From positions 186,001-250,000 of the forward strand of contig NZ_JBDZDQ010000004.1 in NCBI RefSeq assembly GCF_040049295.1: 64,000 nucleotides of DNA. The letters run 5' to 3'. Source of the stretch: Sphingomonas sp. KR3-1. Its GTDB lineage: Bacteria; Pseudomonadota; Alphaproteobacteria; Sphingomonadales; Sphingomonadaceae. The number at the start of each line of letters is the position of its first letter. The stretch's first letter is position 1. Of this stretch, positions 26,942 to 35,554 are shown one piece after another. The notes under the pieces are model-generated. The model was not told the DNA's origin. It saw only the letters and a list, made by a program, of their open reading frames with translations, and did no database searches. Made by a program: the position numbers and the translations under genes.

Positions 26942-27585
26942 CGCGTGACGTTGTACTTCAGCTGATCCTCGGTCAGCTGGAAGCCGACCAGCGCCTCGAA
27001 GGTGGCCGAAAGCACCGCGCCGCGCACCGCGGGATCGGCCAGCGGGTCCATCGCCGCCGACTGCTCGCCGGCCTTGCGCTTCTCGGTCAGGCGCTTGCGG
27101 ACGTCATCGGGCAGCGTCGCTGCGGCGTGATCGACATAGGTGGTCGCGGTGCCGGTGGTCTGCGCGCGCAGCTGGCCGGGCTCGAAATGCACGGTGACGC
27201 GGTTGATCCGCTTGGCGACCACCGAGGTGCCGCCGCGCACCACGGTGACGAAATAGGGGAAGCTCACGTCGCGCGCGCCGTCCGCGCTCTGGCGGCGGGC
27301 CAGCACGTCGAAATTGACCGTGGTCACCACCTGCGGACCGGCATCGTCGCAGGTCGAGGTGACGTTGGTCATCACGGCGTTGACGTCAATCGCGGTCGCC
27401 TCGCGGCTGCTCGCGGGATTGAAGATCGTCATGTCGCCGGTGCCGGCAGGAATCCCGACATGCGGGCAGGCCGAACGCGTCGCGGTCACGCCGGCGCCGC
27501 CTTCGGAGACGTCGATCTCGCCGGAGCGTTTGCAGCCGCTGAGCGCGAGCGGGATCAGGGCGAAAACGGCGAGCTTGCGGACCAA
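26938..27585 (-). CDS. Lipoprotein of unknown function
   Basis: A 215-residue predicted lipoprotein with leader MVRKLAVFALIPLALSGC. The mature part is rich in Thr/Val strands (TVNFDVLARR and FPYFVTVVRGG) and has a charged C terminus. Two cysteines (SACPHVG and STCDDAG) may be paired. It resembles conserved sphingomonad hypothetical proteins, but I cannot name a family. It is divergent from ispH and coupled to the cupin gene downstream. Confidence 0.78.
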   Translation of the reverse strand: MVRKLAVFALIPLALSGCKRSGEIDVSEGGAGVTATRSACPHVGIPAGTGDMTIFNPASSREATAIDVNAVMTNVTSTCDDAGPQVVTTVNFDVLARRQSADGARDVSFPYFVTVVRGGTSVVAKRINRVTVHFEPGQLRAQTTGTATTYVDHAAATLPDDVRKRLTEKRKAGEQSAAMDPLADPAVRGAVLSATFEALVGFQLTEDQLKYNVTR

Positions 27586-27691
27586 GAGGAAACCCTTTCA
27601 ACGACACGGGACCAATGGGGTCCAAAACGGCGCGCAGCATAGGAACCGCGTTGAGCCCGCGCAAGCAATCGCGTAGGTGCGAGGCGGAACT

Positions 27692-28645
27692 ATGGCAGAC
27701 CCAATGAAACCCGTACTCGAACTGCTGATCGCAGCGCCCCGTGGCTTTTGCGCCGGGGTGGATCGCGCCATCCGCATCGTCGAGCTGGCGATCGAGAAAT
27801 ATGGCGCGCCGGTCTATGTGCGCCACGAGATCGTCCACAACAAGTTCGTGGTCGACACGCTGAAGGCGAAGGGCGCGATCTTCGTCGAGGAGCTCGACCA
27901 AGTGCCCGACGACGTGCCGGTGGTGTTCTCCGCGCACGGCGTGCCCAAGGCAGTGCCGGCCAAGGCCGAGGAGCGCGGGCTCGACTATCTCGACGCCACC
28001 TGCCCGCTGGTCTCCAAGGTCCACCGCCAGGCCGAGCGGCTGGTCGCGGCCGGGCGCCACATCCTGTTCATCGGCCATGCCGGCCATCCCGAGGTGATCG
28101 GCACCTTCGGCCAGGTGCCCGCGGGTGCGATGACGCTGGTCGAGACGCCCGCCTGCGCCGAAGCGGTGCAGGTCGCCGATCCGGCCAACCTCGCCTTCCT
28201 CACCCAGACCACGCTGTCGGTGGACGATACCGCGGCGACGCTCGAAGTGCTCAAGCGCCGCTTCCCGACCATCCTGGCGCCGGGACCCAACGACATCTGC
28301 TACGCCACCACCAACCGCCAGGGCGCGGTGAAGGCGATCGCATCCTCGGTCGACCTGATGCTGGTGATCGGCAGCCGGAACTCGTCCAACTCGCTGCGCC
28401 TCGTCGAGGTCGCCGAGCGCCAGGGGACCACCGCCTATCTGATCCCGCGCGCCGAGGATATCGACTGGAGCTGGTTCGACGGCGTCGGCACCGTCGGCGT
28501 CAGCGCGGGCGCGTCCGCCCCCGAGCTGCTGGTGCGCGAACTGGTCGACAAGCTGGCCGAGCGCTTCGAGGTGACCGAGCGCGAAGTCGAGAGCGTGCCC
28601 GAGAACGTCGTCTTCAAGCTGCCGCGCGGGCTGGAAGCGGCTTGA
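27692..28645 (+). CDS. ispH: 4-hydroxy-3-methylbut-2-enyl diphosphate reductase
   Basis: A 317-residue terminal enzyme of the MEP isoprenoid pathway, making IPP and DMAPP. The three iron-sulfur ligands are Cys20 ([12 protein letters not shown]), Cys104 ([11 protein letters not shown]) and Cys203 ([11 protein letters not shown]). The catalytic Glu/His segments ([19 protein letters not shown]) are intact. I chose the ATG at 27692, preceded by GAGGCGG, over the GTG at 27677. thrB and rnhA follow on the same strand. Confidence 0.97.
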   Translation: MADPMKPVLELLIAAPRGFCAGVDRAIRIVELAIEKYGAPVYVRHEIVHNKFVVDTLKAKGAIFVEELDQVPDDVPVVFSAHGVPKAVPAKAEERGLDYLDATCPLVSKVHRQAERLVAAGRHILFIGHAGHPEVIGTFGQVPAGAMTLVETPACAEAVQVADPANLAFLTQTTLSVDDTAATLEVLKRRFPTILAPGPNDICYATTNRQGAVKAIASSVDLMLVIGSRNSSNSLRLVEVAERQGTTAYLIPRAEDIDWSWFDGVGTVGVSAGASAPELLVRELVDKLAERFEVTEREVESVPENVVFKLPRGLEAA

Positions 28646-28671
28646 GCCTTCCGCCTTGGGCGGCCCCAAGC

Positions 28672-28732
28672 ACAACTGCGGTTGTGCCGGCCGCGCTGGC
28701 GGGAGATGGGTCCCCGCGTTCGCGGGGATGAC
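28672..28732. repeat. Two hairpins between ispH and thrB
   Basis: GCACAAC-TGCG-GTTGTGC (28672-28689) is followed by the REP-like hairpin GGTCCCCGCG-TT-CGCGGGGATGAC (28709-28732), the same family as 14997 and the glyS insertion. The second hairpin directly abuts the GAAGGGGG that forms the thrB ribosome-binding site, so it may influence thrB translation or attenuate transcription. Confidence 0.65.
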
Positions 28733-28744
28733 GAAGGGGGATTT

Positions 28745-29701
28745 GTGGCGGTCTACACGCAGGTTTCGGCAGAGGCGCTGAGCGCGTTCCTCGACAAGTT
28801 CGATGTCGGCGAGCTCGTCTCGGCCAAGGGCATTGCCGAGGGCGTGGAGAACTCCAACTATCTCGTCGATACCAGCAAGAGCCGCTTCATCCTGACGCTC
28901 TACGAGAAGCGCGTGGCAAGCGGCGACCTGCCCTATTTCATGGCGCTGCTCGATCATCTGGCGGATCGCGGCCTGCCCGTGCCGCCGGCGGTGCCCGATC
29001 GCGCCGGCACGCTCATCCACGAGCTGGAGGGGCGCCCGGCCTGCCTGATCCAGTTCCTCTCGGGCGTATCGGTGTCGCACCCCACCCCCGCCCAGGCGCG
29101 CGCCGCGGCAGAGTCGATGGGCAAGATGCACAAGGCCGCCGAGGATTTCCCGCTCAGCCGGCCCAACTCGATGGGCGTCGCCGAGTGGCGGCCGCTGTTC
29201 GAGCGCTGCGGGCGCGATCTCGATGGCATCCAGCCGGGCCTGTACGACCGCGCCGGCAAGGCGCTCGACACGATCCTCGCCGCCTGGCCGACCGACCTGC
29301 CGACCGGCGCGGTCCACGCCGACCTGTTTCCCGACAATGTGCTGATGCTCGGCAACCGCATCACCGGGCTGATCGACTTCTATTTCGCCTGCACCGATAT
29401 CCGCGCCTATGACCTCGCAGTGATGCACGGCGCCTGGGCATTTGACGGCAAGGGCGAGAACTACGCGCCCGAGATCGGCCGCGCGCTGGTCGAGGGCTAT
29501 GACGCCAGCTTCGGGCTGGGCGCCGCCGAGCGCGCCGCGCTGCCGATCCTGGCGGAGGGCGCGGCGCTGCGCTTCTTCCTCACCCGCGCCTGGGACTGGC
29601 TCAACACGCCGGCGGATGCGCTTGTCACCAGGAAAGACCCGCTCGCCTATATGCGCCGTCTGGACTTCTATGCCGAGAAGGGCGACGCGCTCTTCGCATG
29701 A
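28745..29701 (+). CDS. thrB: Homoserine kinase, APH-fold type
   Basis: A 318-residue kinase of the aminoglycoside-phosphotransferase fold, the alphaproteobacterial ThrB2 type. It phosphorylates L-homoserine for threonine synthesis. The N-terminal signature is [20 protein letters not shown], the catalytic loop is [11 protein letters not shown] and the metal-binding Asp is in [11 protein letters not shown]. The start is a GTG at 28745, preceded by GAAGGGGG. It overlaps rnhA by ATGA. Confidence 0.95.
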   Translation: MAVYTQVSAEALSAFLDKFDVGELVSAKGIAEGVENSNYLVDTSKSRFILTLYEKRVASGDLPYFMALLDHLADRGLPVPPAVPDRAGTLIHELEGRPACLIQFLSGVSVSHPTPAQARAAAESMGKMHKAAEDFPLSRPNSMGVAEWRPLFERCGRDLDGIQPGLYDRAGKALDTILAAWPTDLPTGAVHADLFPDNVLMLGNRITGLIDFYFACTDIRAYDLAVMHGAWAFDGKGENYAPEIGRALVEGYDASFGLGAAERAALPILAEGAALRFFLTRAWDWLNTPADALVTRKDPLAYMRRLDFYAEKGDALFA

Positions 29702-30138
29702 GCGAACTGCAACATGTCGAAATCGCCACCGACGGCGCGTGCAAGGGCAATCCCGGCAAGGGCGGCTGGGGCGTGGTGCTGCGTACCGGCGGCGTCGAGA
29801 AGGAACTCTCGGGCGGCGAGGCGCACACCACCAACAACCGCATGGAGCTGATGGCCGCGATCGAGGGGCTGAAGGCCCTGAAGCGCCCCTGCCGCGTCAC
29901 GCTGTCGACCGACAGCCGCTATGTGCTCGACGGGCTGACCAAGTGGATCCATGGCTGGCTGAAGAACGGCTGGAAGACTGCCGACCGGAAGCCGGTGAAG
30001 AATGCCGACCTCTGGCAGGAACTGCTCGCCGCCGCCAAGCCGCACCGCATCGAATGGGTGTGGGTGAAGGGCCATGCCGGCCACCCCGACAACGAGCGCG
30101 CCGACAAGCTGGCCAGCGATGCGGCGATCGGCATGTGA
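29698..30138 (+). CDS. rnhA: Ribonuclease HI
   Basis: A 146-residue endonuclease that cleaves the RNA strand of RNA-DNA hybrids. Catalytic carboxylates are visible in [18 protein letters not shown] (Asp12), [13 protein letters not shown] (Glu), LSTDSRYV (Asp) and [15 protein letters not shown] (Asp and His). Standard full length, translationally coupled to thrB. Confidence 0.97.
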   Translation: MSELQHVEIATDGACKGNPGKGGWGVVLRTGGVEKELSGGEAHTTNNRMELMAAIEGLKALKRPCRVTLSTDSRYVLDGLTKWIHGWLKNGWKTADRKPVKNADLWQELLAAAKPHRIEWVWVKGHAGHPDNERADKLASDAAIGM

Positions 30139-30203
30139 CCGGCGGCGGCGATTGGCCTATCGAACAGGCCGCGCCCCGACACTGATATTCTGGGAAAGAC
30201 GAC

Positions 30204-31562
30204 GTGACCGATCCGGCTTCCACTGACCATCTGAACGCGGCACGCGCGGCGCTCGCCGAAGCGATGGCTTTGCACGAACAGGGGGACCTCGAAGGCGCCG
30301 AGGCAGGCTATCGTCATGTGCTGGCGCAGGGCTATCGCGCGACCGACGTGCTGCCGCTGCTCGCCGGCCTGCTCGGTCGCCTCACCCGCCCCGAAGATGC
30401 CCTCGCCGCCTGGGACCAGCTTCTAGGCATCGAGCCCGATCATGCCGTGGCGCTGCACGAGAAGGGTCTGACGCTGCACTGGCTCGGCCGCACCGCCGAG
30501 GCGATCGCCACGCTCGAGCGCGCCTGCGCGGTCGATCCCGACAATGCGACCGCGATCGGCAATCTGGCCGTGGTGCTGGCCGATGCCGGGCGCAACCTGG
30601 ACGCGCTGCGGCAATTCCGCCGCGCGCTCGCGCTGCAGCCGGACAATCTGCACCTGCGCCATCAGGTCCGCCGGCTCGGATCGAGCTCGGTGCCCTTCTG
30701 GCACATCCCGATGATGAACGACGCGCCGCGCAACGATGCGTTCGAAGCGGCGATCAAGGCCGCGATCGCCGTGACCGGCCCCGATGCGCGCGTGCTCGAC
30801 ATCGGCGCGGGCAGCGGCCTGTTGTCGCTGATGGCCGCCCGGGCCGGGGCGCGAAACGTGGTGGCGTGCGAGATGGAGCCGATGATCGCCGAGATGGCGC
30901 AGCAGATCGTCGCGCTGAACGGCTATGCGGACCGCATCACCGTGCACGCCAGGCCTTCGACCGAGCTCGCCGTGGGCGCGGAGCTCGACGCGCCGGCAGA
31001 CATCCTGGTCTCGGAAATTCTGTCGAGCGACCTGCTGACCGAGAAGGTGCTCGACACGTTCGAGGACGCCCATCGCCGGCTGCTTGCGCCCGAGGCTATC
31101 GTGATCCCGCGCGCGGCGAGCGCGATGGGATGCCTGGTGGCGAGCGAGAACCTGGCCGACTACAGCTTTGTCGGCGAGGTTTCGGGGTTCGACCTCTCCC
31201 CCTTCACGGCCTTCGCGCCGCAGCGCCTGCCGGTCCACGGCACGATGACCGGATGGGAGCGCCTGTCGGACGACCTCGAGCTGGTGCGCCTCGACCTTAC
31301 CCAGAAGAAGCATGACGCCACGCTCGCCCGGCTGAACATACCGGTCACCGCGAGCGGGCGTGCCATCGGCATCGTCCAGTGGATGCACATCGACCTGTGG
31401 GACGGCGTGTCGTTCGACAATCATCCCGATCGCTACACCGACGGCGGCTGGCTCCAGATACTGCACAGCTTCCCCGAGCCGATCGAGGTGGAGGCGGGGC
31501 AGACGCTAGACATTGCGGTCGGCCATGACCGGATCACGCTGATCCTGCTGCCGCTCGCCTAG
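30204..31562 (+). CDS. TPR protein with PRMT7/9-like methyltransferase domain
   Basis: A 452-residue two-domain protein. Residues ~10-150 form about three to four tetratricopeptide repeats (ALHEKGLTLHWLGRTAEAIA and NATAIGNLAVVLADAGRNLD). Residues ~165-450 are a class I methyltransferase. SAM motif I is VLDIGAGSGLL (197-207) with Glu223 in ACEMEPM. The loop SEILSSDLLTE places Glu271 and Glu280 in the E-x8-E spacing of the protein-arginine-methyltransferase double-E loop, most like PRMT7/PRMT9. Protein arginine methylation is therefore plausible; it is inference. The gene stands alone between rnhA and a convergent gene. Confidence 0.8.
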   Translation: MTDPASTDHLNAARAALAEAMALHEQGDLEGAEAGYRHVLAQGYRATDVLPLLAGLLGRLTRPEDALAAWDQLLGIEPDHAVALHEKGLTLHWLGRTAEAIATLERACAVDPDNATAIGNLAVVLADAGRNLDALRQFRRALALQPDNLHLRHQVRRLGSSSVPFWHIPMMNDAPRNDAFEAAIKAAIAVTGPDARVLDIGAGSGLLSLMAARAGARNVVACEMEPMIAEMAQQIVALNGYADRITVHARPSTELAVGAELDAPADILVSEILSSDLLTEKVLDTFEDAHRRLLAPEAIVIPRAASAMGCLVASENLADYSFVGEVSGFDLSPFTAFAPQRLPVHGTMTGWERLSDDLELVRLDLTQKKHDATLARLNIPVTASGRAIGIVQWMHIDLWDGVSFDNHPDRYTDGGWLQILHSFPEPIEVEAGQTLDIAVGHDRITLILLPLA

Positions 31563-31945
31563 CCCGGTTCCGCGCGGCGATCCTGTTCCGAATCCGGCTG
31601 CAGCAGCCAGCTCAGCGCGGGCTCGGCGCGGTCGAAGATGCGCAGATAGGGCTGGGTCATCTCGCGGCGGACCTGCATCCGGGTGATCGCGCTTTCGGTG
31701 ACGATCGCGATGCGGCGCGCCGCCGGGAAACCGGCAAAGTGGCGGCGAAAGGCGAACACCGCCTCCTGCGCCTGCACGCCGCTGCTGCGCATGTCCATCC
31801 GCAGCAGATAGCCGGGCGCGAAACCCTCGGCATCGAACTGGTCGCGCAGGCGGCGGGCATAGTCGCCGACGCGCTCGGGCTCGAACATGGCGAGCCACTT
31901 GATATCGAGAAGATTCAGCTCTTTGCGGAACGATACGCGATACAT
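31559..31945 (-). CDS. Small SpoIIAA/STAS-like protein of unknown function
   Basis: A 128-residue cytosolic protein with alternating helix/strand pattern and a YRVSFRKELNLLDIKWLAMF start. The length and layout resemble SpoIIAA-like/STAS folds seen in sphingomonad hypothetical proteins, but I am not certain of the family. It overlaps the convergent TPR-methyltransferase gene by 4 bp. Confidence 0.6.
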   Translation of the reverse strand: MYRVSFRKELNLLDIKWLAMFEPERVGDYARRLRDQFDAEGFAPGYLLRMDMRSSGVQAQEAVFAFRRHFAGFPAARRIAIVTESAITRMQVRREMTQPYLRIFDRAEPALSWLLQPDSEQDRRAEPG

Positions 31946-31985
31946 CGGGCCGATTTCGCAGGCAGAAGTTAACGGATTCTCGCCG

Positions 31986-32396
31986 TCAGTCTTCGCTCTT
32001 TACGAAGAACTTGTCGATCACGTCGCGTGCCAGCCGCGCCGGGCGCAGCGTCTCGGCATCGAGGCAGCACCAGCTCGACTTGACCTCGGCCAGCACTTCG
32101 CCGCCGCGGCGGATCACCGTTTCGTAGAAGGCGCGCGCGCCCTGGACCTTCTCGAGCAGCACCGTGGCGACCACGTCGTCCTCAAGGAACGCCGGTCGGC
32201 GATAGGTGATCTCGTGCTTGAGCGCGACCCAGAGGTGCTCGGCCACCGCCTCGACCGGCGCCAGCGCCTGCCAATGGGCGATCACCGCCTCCTGCACCCA
32301 CTTCAGATAGGAAGCGTTGTTGACGTGCCCCATGAAGTCGATGTCGGACTGGGCGACGTCGATCTGGAACTCATAGGGAAGCGCGGTGCCGGACAT
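31986..32396 (-). CDS. Hotdog-fold acyl-CoA thioesterase (YbgC/4HBT-like)
   Basis: A 136-residue single hotdog domain. The 4HBT active-site helix reads SDIDFMGHVNNASYLKWVQEA, with the catalytic Asp and HVNN typical of YbgC/FadM-type thioesterases. It should hydrolyse short or medium acyl-CoAs in the cytoplasm. The spacer upstream contains the operator of the next gene on the other strand. Confidence 0.9.
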   Translation of the reverse strand: MSGTALPYEFQIDVAQSDIDFMGHVNNASYLKWVQEAVIAHWQALAPVEAVAEHLWVALKHEITYRRPAFLEDDVVATVLLEKVQGARAFYETVIRRGGEVLAEVKSSWCCLDAETLRPARLARDVIDKFFVKSED

Positions 32397-32515
32397 ATGC
32401 CAGCATCATAGGGCGAATCGGGTTTCGAAGCGACTAAAATCCCCGGAAAACCGCTGGTTCTGCACGAATGGCGGTTGCCGTAGCGTCAACCAGATTTGCG
32501 CCCGCCGCGGGTGAA

Positions 32516-32527
32516 TTGGCCTTACCA
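32516..32527. promoter_or_regulatory. GntR-type operator A (GH105 promoter)
   Basis: TTGGCCTTACCA, the plus-strand form of a palindromic element (TGG-n5-CCA). Nearly identical sites occur at 39835, 41802 and 42688, all in promoters of this polysaccharide locus. A half-site TCAGGCCAA follows at 32543-32551. The presumed binder is the FadR-type regulator at 41859. Confidence 0.75.
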
Positions 32528-32602
32528 CTTGACTTGAACCCATCAGGCCAACATCGTTCGGCGGACCCGCGATGACAGCGGTAGCAACGATGGGGAGATC
32601 CG

Positions 32603-33772
32603 ATGAAGCTCAAGCTCGCTGCCGTCCTGGCAGGCGCCGCGCTGGCCGCCAGCCCGAGCGGCATCGCCCGCCCCGTGGCTCCGGCTGCCGCGACGGCTCC
32701 GGCGCTGCCGGCCCGGGTGCAGGTGATGGCATCGCTCGAGCGCGTCGCCGACTGGCAGCTGACCCATCTCGACGACCTCAGCTACATGCCCGCCGCGCGG
32801 CCGAGCACGAAGAGCGCGCGCGACTGGCAGCAGGCGACCTTCTGGGTGGCGCTGACCAGCCTTGCCGATCGCTCGAAAAGCGTGCGCTACAAGGACGCGA
32901 TCCTCGCCAAGGGGCGCGAGGAAGGCTGGCGGCTGGGCGACAGGCCCTATCATGCCGACGACCATGTCATCGGCGCTGCCTGGATCTGGGCGGCGCGGCA
33001 CGGCGCCGGGTCCGCCGCGCTGGCGCCGATGCGCGCGACTTTCGACCAGGTCCTCGCCGCGCCGAAAACGAACGATCTGAAGTTCATCGCGCCGGAGAGC
33101 GGCGACCCCGCCTGCACCACCCGCTGGTGCTGGTGCGATGCGCTGTTCATGGCGCCGCCGACACTCTGGGCGCTGAGCCGGGACACCAGGGATGGCCGCT
33201 ACGCCGGCTTCGCCGACCGGGAATATCGCGCGACCACCGCCTATCTGTTCGACAGGAACGAGCACCTCTATTTCCGCGACAGCCGCTTCTTCGACCAGCG
33301 CGGGCAGCATGGCGAGAAGCTGTTCTGGAGCCGCGGCAATGGCTGGGTGTTCTCCGGCCTGGCCCGGATGATCCCCGAGATCCCGGCCAAGGATCCGCGC
33401 CGCGCCTATTATGTCCGCCTGTTCAAGGAGATGGCTGCAAAGCTGGTGACGCTCCAGCGCGGCAATGGCTATTGGCCGCCCTCCTTGCTCGCCGACCCCG
33501 AGCGCTCGACCGATGAATCGAGCGGCACCGGCTTCTACGTCCATGGCATGGCGTGGGGGATCAAGGCTGGTCTTCTCGATCGCAAGACCTATCTTCCCGC
33601 AGTTACAAGGGGTTGGGCCGCGCTGGAACGTGCCGTTCAGCCAAATGGCATGTTGGGCTGGGTACAGCAGGTGAGCGACCGGCCCGATGTGGTGAAGGCC
33701 CAGGACGCGCAATTCTACGGCACTGGCGCCTATCTGCTCGCCGGCGCCGCGGTATATGATCTGAGCAAGTAA
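32603..33772 (+). CDS. Exported GH105 unsaturated uronyl hydrolase
   Basis: A 389-residue (alpha/alpha)6 glycoside hydrolase of family 105. It should release the unsaturated uronic acid left at the non-reducing end of oligosaccharides by polysaccharide lyases. The signal peptide covers ~1-22. Family segments include RPYHADDHVIGAAWIW with the catalytic-type aspartate, TRWCWCDALFMAPPTLWAL, WSRGNGWVFSGLARM and SSGTGFYVHGMAWGI. It is first of a probable two-gene unit with the DUF4861 gene (8-bp gap) and lies behind operator A. Confidence 0.9.
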   Translation: MKLKLAAVLAGAALAASPSGIARPVAPAAATAPALPARVQVMASLERVADWQLTHLDDLSYMPAARPSTKSARDWQQATFWVALTSLADRSKSVRYKDAILAKGREEGWRLGDRPYHADDHVIGAAWIWAARHGAGSAALAPMRATFDQVLAAPKTNDLKFIAPESGDPACTTRWCWCDALFMAPPTLWALSRDTRDGRYAGFADREYRATTAYLFDRNEHLYFRDSRFFDQRGQHGEKLFWSRGNGWVFSGLARMIPEIPAKDPRRAYYVRLFKEMAAKLVTLQRGNGYWPPSLLADPERSTDESSGTGFYVHGMAWGIKAGLLDRKTYLPAVTRGWAALERAVQPNGMLGWVQQVSDRPDVVKAQDAQFYGTGAYLLAGAAVYDLSK

Positions 33773-33780
33773 GGAAGCAT

Positions 33781-34722
33781 ATGAAGCACGCCCTCTGGCT
33801 CCTCGCCGCCCCACTGCTGATCGCGGCCGGGCAGGATACCGCCCCGCCCGCGGCGCTGGCGACGCTCAACGTCCGCCAGGCCGATGGCAGCTACAAGCTG
33901 GTCGACCGGTTCGACGTGCCCGCGGACCACAAGATCCATGACGGCGAAGTGGCGATGGAGGGCCCGGGCTGGGAGAGCGACAAGGTCGCCTATCGCCTGT
34001 ATCTCGACGAGCGCAACGTGCCCGACATCTACGGCAAGAAGCTGCCCGGCAACGTGCTGCCGACGATCGGCATGGGCAAGGACGACTATCACTCGATGGC
34101 GCCCTGGGGGCAGGACATCTTCCAGGTCGACCAGTCGCTCGGCATGGGCGGGATCGGCGTGCTGCGCGGCGGCGCGGCGACCCAGCTCGGCAAGGCCAAG
34201 ATTAGCGCGCGCGTGTTCAACACCGATCGCGCCGCGACCGTGCTGGTGACCAATAGCGGCTTCGCCGGCGAGGGCGGCCCGGCCGACCTTTCGACCACCT
34301 ACCGGATCTTCGCCGGCTCGCGGCTGACCAATGTCGAGGCGCGGGTGAGCGGCAATGTGCCGGCGATGGTCGCGGGGCTGGTGCTGCACGACGGCGTCAC
34401 TCGGATCGAAAGCCCGAAGCGCGGCAAGTGGCGCTATTTCGCCACCTGGGGCGCGCAGAGCCTGGCGCACGACGACCTCGGCATCGCGCTGTTCTATCCG
34501 GCCGACGAGGTCGTGGGCACGGGCAGTGACGGCAAGACGCTCTACGCGCAGTTCTGCGATCCGCGGAACATCCGCTACGCCTTTGGCGCGGCCTGGGTGC
34601 AGGAGCCCGGCGCGCCGAAGACCGAGCGCGAGTTCCGCAAGTGGCTGGACGACACCGCGGCGGAGCTGGCGAGCAAGCCGTTCGTGGTGAGCTCGGCGCA
34701 GAAGACCTGCCCGGCGAAGTGA
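33781..34722 (+). CDS. DUF4861-family exported protein
   Basis: A 313-residue protein with signal peptide (MKHALWLLAAPLLIAAG) and a predicted beta-sandwich body of the DUF4861 family. Such genes are frequent in pectin, ulvan and other uronate polysaccharide loci beside GH105. Family segments: YRLYLDERNVPDIYGKKLPG, YHSMAPWGQDIFQVDQSLGM and WGAQSLAHDDLGIALFYPAD. The function is unproven; a carbohydrate-binding or cleaving role is expected from context. Confidence 0.85.
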   Translation: MKHALWLLAAPLLIAAGQDTAPPAALATLNVRQADGSYKLVDRFDVPADHKIHDGEVAMEGPGWESDKVAYRLYLDERNVPDIYGKKLPGNVLPTIGMGKDDYHSMAPWGQDIFQVDQSLGMGGIGVLRGGAATQLGKAKISARVFNTDRAATVLVTNSGFAGEGGPADLSTTYRIFAGSRLTNVEARVSGNVPAMVAGLVLHDGVTRIESPKRGKWRYFATWGAQSLAHDDLGIALFYPADEVVGTGSDGKTLYAQFCDPRNIRYAFGAAWVQEPGAPKTEREFRKWLDDTAAELASKPFVVSSAQKTCPAK

Positions 34723-34777
34723 TCCTCCAGAATCCCTTCCCGCCGGGAGGATTCTATGCGCCGTCGAAAGCGGGGCC

Positions 34778-34858
34778 GTTCCCCGGCGAGAGCCGGGGCC
34801 CAGGGTCACAAGCGACACGGCAGAGAAACCCTGGGCCCCGGCCTTCGCCGGGGAACAG
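34778..34858. repeat. Paired-hairpin repeat (MITE-like)
   Basis: Two inverted arms, GTTCCCCGGC-GAGA-GCCGGGGCCCAGGG on the left and its complement (CCCTGGGCCCCGGCCTTCGC and GGGGAAC) on the right, enclose a ~19-bp spacer. Each arm is a hairpin itself. It has the same architecture as the elements at 59145 and 60370. Confidence 0.75.
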
Positions 34859-34894
34859 CTTTCCTCCAAGAGGATCGCTGCTTATGCACCGGTG

Positions 34895-35497
34895 ATGCTT
34901 GGCCTGTTCGCGCTTTCCCTCGCCCTGATCGCGCCTTCGCGACAGGACGCTGATCCATCACGGGTCAGCGAAGCCGATGCCGTCGGCTGTCGCCTCTCCG
35001 TGCCCGAATATATCGGGTTCGCGCTGGCGCTGGACGGGCGGGACGGCATCGCCCGCGCCCGCGGCTGGAAGGAGGTCGCGTCGGCGAACGCATTCCTGCG
35101 CGAATATACGCTGCCGGCCGAGATCGTTGTTGCAGGCGCCTATCGCACCCAGCGCATCGCCTTCACGGCCGATTCGATCCTGGCGGTGCTCGATGTGGCG
35201 GATCCGGCGACGATCGCGCGCGGCGAGAATATCCGCAATGCGATGGACCCGACGCCGCTGATCGAGAGCCTTGGGCCTGCCGATGCGAAGCGGGCCGAGG
35301 CGGAGATCAAGTTCCGCAAGTTCCTGGGCGAACGCATCGTGAAGGACGAGACCGTGCGGCCACAGGGCGATGAGGCCTTCGGCGCGCATCTGACCGTCGC
35401 GCGCAGCATCTCCAATGTCGCCAGCCATCCAGGCAAGACCTTCTATGGCTGCGCCTATCGGATGGAGATGCTGGGCAGGGACGGGAAGCCGCTTTGA
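34895..35497 (+). CDS. Exported protein of unknown function
   Basis: A 200-residue protein with a short hydrophobic leader (MLGLFALSLALIAPSRQ) and a soluble body of no recognised family. It has two cysteines (VGCRLSVPEY and YGCAYRMEM) near opposite ends. I chose the ATG at 34895 over the GTG at 34892. It lies inside the polysaccharide locus but is separated from the DUF4861 gene by a repeat element, so its membership in the pathway is uncertain. Confidence 0.6.
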   Translation: MLGLFALSLALIAPSRQDADPSRVSEADAVGCRLSVPEYIGFALALDGRDGIARARGWKEVASANAFLREYTLPAEIVVAGAYRTQRIAFTADSILAVLDVADPATIARGENIRNAMDPTPLIESLGPADAKRAEAEIKFRKFLGERIVKDETVRPQGDEAFGAHLTVARSISNVASHPGKTFYGCAYRMEMLGRDGKPL

Positions 35498-35511
35498 AGG
35501 GCCGGTAGCTG

Positions 35512-35542
35512 TGTTCCCCGGCGAAAGCCGGGGAACAGCTTT
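35512..35542. terminator. Hairpin terminator between convergent genes
   Basis: TGTTCCCCGGC-GAAA-GCCGGGGAACA is a perfect 11-bp stem with a GAAA tetraloop, followed by GCTTTT on the plus strand. It separates the convergent hypothetical gene and the alginate-lyase-family gene. It belongs to the same hairpin family as the arms at 34778. Confidence 0.75.
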
Positions 35543-35554
35543 TGCACTGCTCGC

